Positions 60,094-64,000 of a stretch of DNA of 64,000 bases are shown here, one piece after another. Position 1 is the stretch's first letter, and the number at the start of each line of letters is the position of its first letter. The notes under the pieces were generated by a model. The model made no database searches. It had not been told where the DNA came from and was given only the letters and a program-made list of their open reading frames with translations. Both the position numbers and the translations under genes were made by a program. Source of the DNA: Streptomyces halobius (GTDB lineage Bacteria; Actinomycetota; Actinomycetes; Streptomycetales; Streptomycetaceae); the NCBI RefSeq assembly GCF_023277745.1, contig NZ_CP086322.1, positions 5,022,001-5,086,000 on the forward strand. Reading direction: 5' to 3'.

Positions 60094-61395
60094 ATGGGGC
60101 TGACCAGTCAGTCGCTCGGATACACGGGGATCGTGCTGGCATTGGCCTGCGTGGCCGTCACGGTGTGGCTGTGGCCCCGGTTGGCACGGCAGGGCCTGCG
60201 GCCCGTCCTGGGCAGGCTCGGCGCCATCGTGATGACCCAGCTCTCCATCCTGTGCGCGATCGGCATCGTGGTGAATTCCCACTTCGAGTTCGTCGGCACC
60301 TGGGATCAACTGCTGGGCAATAACGACAAGGGCCCGGTGTCCGTGAACGAGGGTGGCGGGGGATACGCCGCCGTCGGCGACATGAAGGGCGGTTTGGTCC
60401 AGCCGGCCGGTCCGCAGGGTCTCGATCGGGTGACCGGGCTGCCGCAGGGTACTCCCGACAAGGTCGGCAAGGTCGAGTCCGTACGGTTCATCGGCCGCCG
60501 GTCGCGGGCCATCAACCCGGGATTCGTCTATCTTCCGCCGCAGTATTTCCAGCCGCAGTTCCAGCGGCAGCGGTTTCCCGTCATGGTCGTCATCAGCGGA
60601 TATCCCGGCGGAATCATGAATCTCGCACAGCATCTTCAGGTGCCGCAGAACGCGGGCAGACTGATTGCGCAGGGCAGGATGCAGCCGACGGTGATCGTGA
60701 TGGTCCGGCCGACTATCGCGCCGCCGCGGGACACCGAGTGTGTGGATGTGCCGGGCGGGCCGCAGGCCGAGACGTTCTTCACCAAGGATCTGCCGGACGC
60801 GCTGAAGTCGGCCTATCGGGTGGGCCGTGACCCCAGTGCCTGGGGCGCATTCGGCTATTCGTCCGGTGGTACCTGCTCGCTCCAGCTGGCGATGCGTAAT
60901 CCGACGGTCTACACGTCCGCGGTGTCGCTCTCCGGTGACTTCGTCGTCAAGGACGACCTGACCACCGGCAGTCTTTTCGGTTCCGGTAAGGCCGCCGCGC
61001 AGCGGCGGCGGGAGCACGATCTGCTGTGGCGGCTGAAGCATCTGCCGGCGCCGCAGATTTCCGCGCTGGTCGCCAGCAGCCGCAAGGGCGAGCAGGGATA
61101 TGGCGACACGATGAAGTTCATTCGTGCGGCGAAGGCGCCGATGCGGGTCGACTCGATCATCCTGCCGCAGGGCAGCCATCAGTTCACGACGTGGCGGCGG
61201 GAGGTCGTCCCGGCGCTGGAGTGGCAGAGCCGCCAGCTGACGTTCCCGCAGGACACGGAGCCCGTCCCGCCGAGCACGCCGCAGCCGAGTCCGGGTTCGG
61301 AGAAGGGGGCGGATTCGAAGAAGGGGTCGGGTTCGGAGAAGGGTTCGGATTCAGGGAAGGAGTCTGATCCGGAGGAGGAATCGGATCCGGAGTAG
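60094..61395 (+). CDS. Exported alpha/beta-hydrolase (esterase D/antigen-85-like)
   Basis: The 433-residue protein has two N-terminal TM segments (YTGIVLALACVAVTVWLW, VMTQLSILCAIGIVVNSHF) and an extracellular hydrolase domain with VYLPPQYF, FPVMVVISGYPG, nucleophile elbow GYSSGGTCSLQLAMRNP and a late His in ILPQGSHQFTTWRREV. The C-terminal ~45 residues are charged repeats (GSEKGADSKKGSGSEKG). The fold is shared with mycolyltransferase-like esterases; substrate unknown. ATG 60094 has no strong Shine-Dalgarno; the GGTGACGGGAGATG leader is weak. Confidence 0.82.
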   Translation: MGLTSQSLGYTGIVLALACVAVTVWLWPRLARQGLRPVLGRLGAIVMTQLSILCAIGIVVNSHFEFVGTWDQLLGNNDKGPVSVNEGGGGYAAVGDMKGGLVQPAGPQGLDRVTGLPQGTPDKVGKVESVRFIGRRSRAINPGFVYLPPQYFQPQFQRQRFPVMVVISGYPGGIMNLAQHLQVPQNAGRLIAQGRMQPTVIVMVRPTIAPPRDTECVDVPGGPQAETFFTKDLPDALKSAYRVGRDPSAWGAFGYSSGGTCSLQLAMRNPTVYTSAVSLSGDFVVKDDLTTGSLFGSGKAAAQRRREHDLLWRLKHLPAPQISALVASSRKGEQGYGDTMKFIRAAKAPMRVDSIILPQGSHQFTTWRREVVPALEWQSRQLTFPQDTEPVPPSTPQPSPGSEKGADSKKGSGSEKGSDSGKESDPEEESDPE

Positions 61396-61427
61396 GAGTC
61401 GCGCGCGATGGCCTCGGCCTCCCCGCC

Positions 61428-62285
61428 TCACGGCCGGTAGACCATCCCCGGCTCCGGCTTCGCGGGTGACAGCAGCTGGGAGACCGTGACGATCGTGAAG
61501 CCGCGCTTCTTGAGCTCCTTGAGGATGCCCGGGACGGCCGGCACGGTGCCCTTGTAGATGTCGTGCAGCAGGATGACGCCGTCCCGCTCGGTCTGCTCCA
61601 GCACCCGCTTCGTGATCAGCGCGGAGTCGGTGGTCTGGTAGTCCTTCGCGGTCACGCTCCACAGCACCTGCGCCAGACCGAGCTCGCGGCTGATCTTGGA
61701 GACCTCCTCATCGGTCCTCCCCTGCGGCGGGCGCATCAGCGTGGGCTTCTTGCCGGTGATCTTCTGGACCGCATCCTGGGTACGGGACAGCTCCCGCTTG
61801 GCTTCGGCCGGTTCGATGTCGGTCAGGATCTCGTGCGACCAGGTGTGGTTGGCCAGTTCGTGGCCCTCGGCGTCGATCCGCCGGACGTCGGCCGGGCGCT
61901 TGACGACGTGGTTCTTGCCGAGCATGAAGAAGGTGGCGTGCACCTTCTCCTTCTTCAGGATGTCCAGCAGCCGGGGCGTGTTCTCGCTGGGGCCCGCGTC
62001 GAAGGTGAGCGCGACGCACTTGGCCTTGCGGCAGTCGACGTCGTCGCCGTCCGCGCTCTTGCCCTGCGCGGCTGCGCCCTTACGTCCACCGCTCCGGGCG
62101 TCCTTGGCCTTGACATGGGTGGCCGAGGCGTTGTCACGCGCGTCGGCCGGTGCGGTGACGTCGTAGGTGGCGCAGCCGCTGAGGGCCAGGACGAGGGAGG
62201 TGGCGGTCAGCAGTCCGGCCAGGGATGCACGGCAAGGCGTGGATATCTGCTTCGGCTGCTTCGGTTTCTTGGGCTTCTTCGGCAT
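61428..62285 (-). CDS. Polysaccharide deacetylase (NodB-type), lipoprotein-like
   Basis: The 285-residue protein has a Lys/Pro-rich N-region (MPKKPKKPKQPKQ), a hydrophobic signal (SLAGLLTATSLVLALSGC) with lipobox LSGC, and a NodB domain: VALTFDAGPSENTPRLLDIL (motif 1 TFDAGP), HELANHTWSHEI (motif 2) and LMRPPQGRTDEEV (motif 3). It would remove acetyl groups from peptidoglycan or chitin-like glycans outside the membrane. ATG 62285 is preferred; no Shine-Dalgarno is seen, but a -10-like TATAGT stands 7 nt upstream, suggesting a leaderless mRNA. Confidence 0.85.
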   Translation of the reverse strand: MPKKPKKPKQPKQISTPCRASLAGLLTATSLVLALSGCATYDVTAPADARDNASATHVKAKDARSGGRKGAAAQGKSADGDDVDCRKAKCVALTFDAGPSENTPRLLDILKKEKVHATFFMLGKNHVVKRPADVRRIDAEGHELANHTWSHEILTDIEPAEAKRELSRTQDAVQKITGKKPTLMRPPQGRTDEEVSKISRELGLAQVLWSVTAKDYQTTDSALITKRVLEQTERDGVILLHDIYKGTVPAVPGILKELKKRGFTIVTVSQLLSPAKPEPGMVYRP

Positions 62286-62291
62286 GCGAGG

Positions 62292-62329
62292 CACTATACA
62301 TAGTGAGTATGCATCGCTTGTATACATAG
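62292..62329. promoter_or_regulatory. AT-rich operator-like pair in divergent promoter
   Basis: CACTAT-AC-ATAGTG (62292-62305) is a perfect dyad. TATACATAG recurs at 62295-62303 and 62321-62329, 26 bp apart, the second overlapping TGTATACA. The pair lies between the deacetylase and ABC permease genes in an island of low GC, so a regulator probably binds here and controls one or both genes. Confidence 0.5.
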
Positions 62330-62447
62330 GGTGTGTGCAGGGGGTTTACGCAGGGTGGGTGCGGGGAGGCGTATGCCGGCGCCCCGGCCACCCCGATCGG
62401 ACGCGCCCCGCGCGACACCCCGTCCCCGCCCGGGATGGACTCGTACC

Positions 62448-63299
62448 GTGACCGCCCCGCCGGACGACTGCCTGGCCCGTAACGACTGGATCTGCGGCGA
62501 CTACCTGAGCACCCGCCGCGAGATCCTGCTCGACGCGGTCGTCGAGCATGTGCAGCTGACGGCGACCGCTGTGGGTCTCGGGCTGGCCGTCGCGGTTCCG
62601 CTGGCGTTGCTGGCCCGCCGCAGACGCTGGACGGCCGGGCCGGTACTGGGCCTCACCACCGTGATCTACACGATCCCGTCGCTGGCGATGTTCTCGCTGC
62701 TGCTGCCGCTCTACGGGCTCTCCGGCACGCTCGTCGTGGTCGGCCTCGCCCTCTACTCCCTCACACTCCTGGTACGGAACCTCCTGGCGGGGCTGGCCGG
62801 CGTCCCGGCCGAGGCCGAGGAGGCCGCGCGCGGCATGGGCTACGGCCCGATGCGCCAACTGCTCACCGTCGAACTGCCGTTGGCGGTGCCGACCGCGATG
62901 GCCGGGCTGCGGATCGCCACCGTATCGGCGGTCTCGCTCGCCACCATCGGGGCGATCGTCGGACATGGCGGCCTGGGCAACCTGATCTACGCCGGCATGA
63001 ACTCCTTCTTCAAGGCGCAGGTGCTCACCGCGTCCGTGCTGTGCGTGATCATCGCGGTCGTCTTCGACGTCCTGCTGCTCGGTGTGGAGCGACTGCTCAC
63101 GCCGTGGCGGCGGCAGTCGCGGCGCAGGAGCCGGCCGCGCGTGCGGACGGCGGGTCGGAAGCCGCCGGTCACCGCCGGTATGGCTGCCGGCGGTACGGCC
63201 CCCGACGGTGCATCGTCCCACCGACCGCCGCCCCCCGACGGTGCATCGTCCCGCCGACCGCCGCCCCCCGACGGCACGGCTCCCGGGCGGCGCACATGA
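62448..63299 (+). CDS. Osmoprotectant-type ABC transporter permease (OpuBB/ProW-like) 1
   Basis: The 283-residue permease starts MTAPPDDCLARNDWICGDYL with five or so TM helices and the EAA-like loop EAEEAARGMGYGPMRQLLTV, ELPLAVPTAMAGLRIATVSA and IGAIVGHGGLGNLIYAG, as in glycine-betaine/carnitine/choline importers. GTG 62448 is chosen; ATG 62373 with GGGGAGG just 3 nt away is an alternative. The C-terminus is a basic tail with a repeated DGASS(H/R)RPPPP. The stop overlaps the second permease start by ATGA. Confidence 0.83.
   Translation: MTAPPDDCLARNDWICGDYLSTRREILLDAVVEHVQLTATAVGLGLAVAVPLALLARRRRWTAGPVLGLTTVIYTIPSLAMFSLLLPLYGLSGTLVVVGLALYSLTLLVRNLLAGLAGVPAEAEEAARGMGYGPMRQLLTVELPLAVPTAMAGLRIATVSAVSLATIGAIVGHGGLGNLIYAGMNSFFKAQVLTASVLCVIIAVVFDVLLLGVERLLTPWRRQSRRRSRPRVRTAGRKPPVTAGMAAGGTAPDGASSHRPPPPDGASSRRPPPPDGTAPGRRT
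63203..63268 (+). repeat. 33-bp tandem repeat at permease 1 C-terminus
   Basis: Two copies (63203-63235 and 63236-63268) differ at one base and encode DGASSHRPPPP and DGASSRRPPPP. The period keeps the frame. Confidence 0.8.
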
Positions 63300-63973
63300 A
63301 CACCCTCTCCGAGGTGTGGTCTTGGCTCACCACCGCCGCCAACTGGTACGGCGAGAACGGAGTCTGGAACCGGCTCGGCCAGCACCTCCTCCTGACCGTC
63401 GTCTGCCTCGTCATCAGCTCCCTGATCGCACTGCCGATCGCGGTCACCCTCGGCCACCTCGGGCGCGGCGGCGCGCTCGCCGTCAACCTCGCCAACATCG
63501 GCCGCGCGGTGCCGACCTTCGCCGTCCTGGTGCTGCTTCTGCTCACCCCCATCGGGCGGCACGGGGAGTGGCCGACGGTCATCGCACTGGTGCTGTTCGC
63601 CATCCCGCCGCTGCTGACCAATGCCTACGTGGGGATGCGCGAGGTCGACCAGGACGTGGTGCGGGCGGCGCGGGGCATGGGGATGACCGGTACGCAGCTG
63701 GTGCGGCGGGTGGAGGTGCCGCTCGCGTTCCCGCTGGTGCTGACCGGCGTACGGATCGCCGCCGTCCAGCTTGTCGCGACCGCCACACTGGCCGCGCTGG
63801 TGGGCGGCGGCGGGCTCGGCCGGATCATCACCGCGGGCTTCAACCTGGCCAGCACTCCGCAGGTGGTGGCCGGTGCGCTGATCGTCGCGGTGTTCGCGCT
63901 GCTCATGGAGGCCGCGTTCGAGATCGGTGAGCGGTGGGGCACGCCGCGGTGGGCGCGGGGGAGGAATCGGTGA
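63296..63973 (+). CDS. Osmoprotectant-type ABC transporter permease 2
   Basis: The 225-residue permease begins MNTLSEVWSWLTTAANWYGE and has about six TM helices with the EAA loop VRAARGMGMTGTQLVRRVEV, PLAFPLVLTGVRIAAVQLVA and ALVGGGGLGRIITAGF. It pairs with the preceding permease, overlapping by four bases. The ATPase and the substrate-binding protein of an Opu/Pro-type importer are not in the window and would be expected to the right. The remaining 27 bp to the edge contain nothing I can annotate. Confidence 0.85.
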   Translation: MNTLSEVWSWLTTAANWYGENGVWNRLGQHLLLTVVCLVISSLIALPIAVTLGHLGRGGALAVNLANIGRAVPTFAVLVLLLLTPIGRHGEWPTVIALVLFAIPPLLTNAYVGMREVDQDVVRAARGMGMTGTQLVRRVEVPLAFPLVLTGVRIAAVQLVATATLAALVGGGGLGRIITAGFNLASTPQVVAGALIVAVFALLMEAAFEIGERWGTPRWARGRNR

Positions 63974-64000
63974 GGCCGGGGAGGTGGGCGCGTTACGCGT

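Overview
The window is high-GC actinobacterial DNA with strongly G/C-ending codons, GTG starts and ATGA-type overlaps. Gene content and order point to Streptomyces: two bkd clusters, a PknB-type kinase pair, a proteasome activator, a pirin carrying a phiC31-attB-like site, aspS, metG and phoX. Eight perfect copies of the Streptomyces ParB site GTTTCACGTGAAAC, plus one degenerate copy, lie between 12.6 and 46.0 kb. In Streptomyces these sites cluster around oriC, so this is probably core chromosome near the origin. No rRNA, tRNA or CRISPR was seen.

Layout. 0-4.5 kb: bkdR (cut by the left edge) divergent from bkdA1-B1-C1, a branched-chain 2-oxoacid dehydrogenase. 4.6-7.3 kb: a MobA-like/DUF6457 fusion overlapping moeA (molybdenum cofactor). 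7.3-10.5 kb: a recombination scar with a coding remnant, an intact 2-TM/RCK K+ channel, a frameshifted Nudix gene, a possible recombinase fragment and a K+ channel paralogue that has lost its pore. 10.6-19.6 kb: quinone oxidoreductase, a surface protein, a parS triplet, the proteasome activator, two divergent Ser/Thr kinases, an APH-like kinase, a PNPOx-like protein and an orphan NarL-type response regulator. 20.0-23.6 kb: the second bkd cluster, closed by a terminator that contains two parS sites. 24.5-28.7 kb: a GntR/FCD regulator, an MFS transporter, a mycothiol-dependent isomerase-like protein and a nitrilase-family amidase.

28.9-32.6 kb: a decayed integrative element inserted in the 5' end of a thioredoxin/NHL-repeat gene. 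The old 46-codon 5' fragment is stranded at the left end. The element supplies a diverged replacement 5' end at the right, so the host gene is still whole. Its serine integrase has a nonsense codon, a frameshift and a 3' truncation.

34.4-44.2 kb: mostly minus-strand genes for envelope proteins (two DUF4232 lipoproteins, a membrane-anchored HTH protein, an NlpC/P60-like protein), an AfsR-like regulator, an M18 aminopeptidase and an acyl-CoA dehydrogenase. 44.4-55.4 kb: SseB-like protein, pirin, an AI-2E-type permease whose 3' end overlaps a SpoIIE-type phosphatase gene, aspS, metG and a DHA2 efflux pump. 55.7-64.0 kb: a VWA protein, phoX behind a PHO-box-like repeat, a secreted esterase, a polysaccharide deacetylase, and two osmoprotectant-type ABC permeases that run to the right edge.

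The best leads are parS sites placed at the centre of terminator-like palindromes, the gene-restoring integration fossil, and the inverted K+ channel pair at a scar. I saw no convincing new multi-gene defence or biosynthetic system. Coordinates and motifs were read by eye, and homology statements come from family knowledge, not searches.
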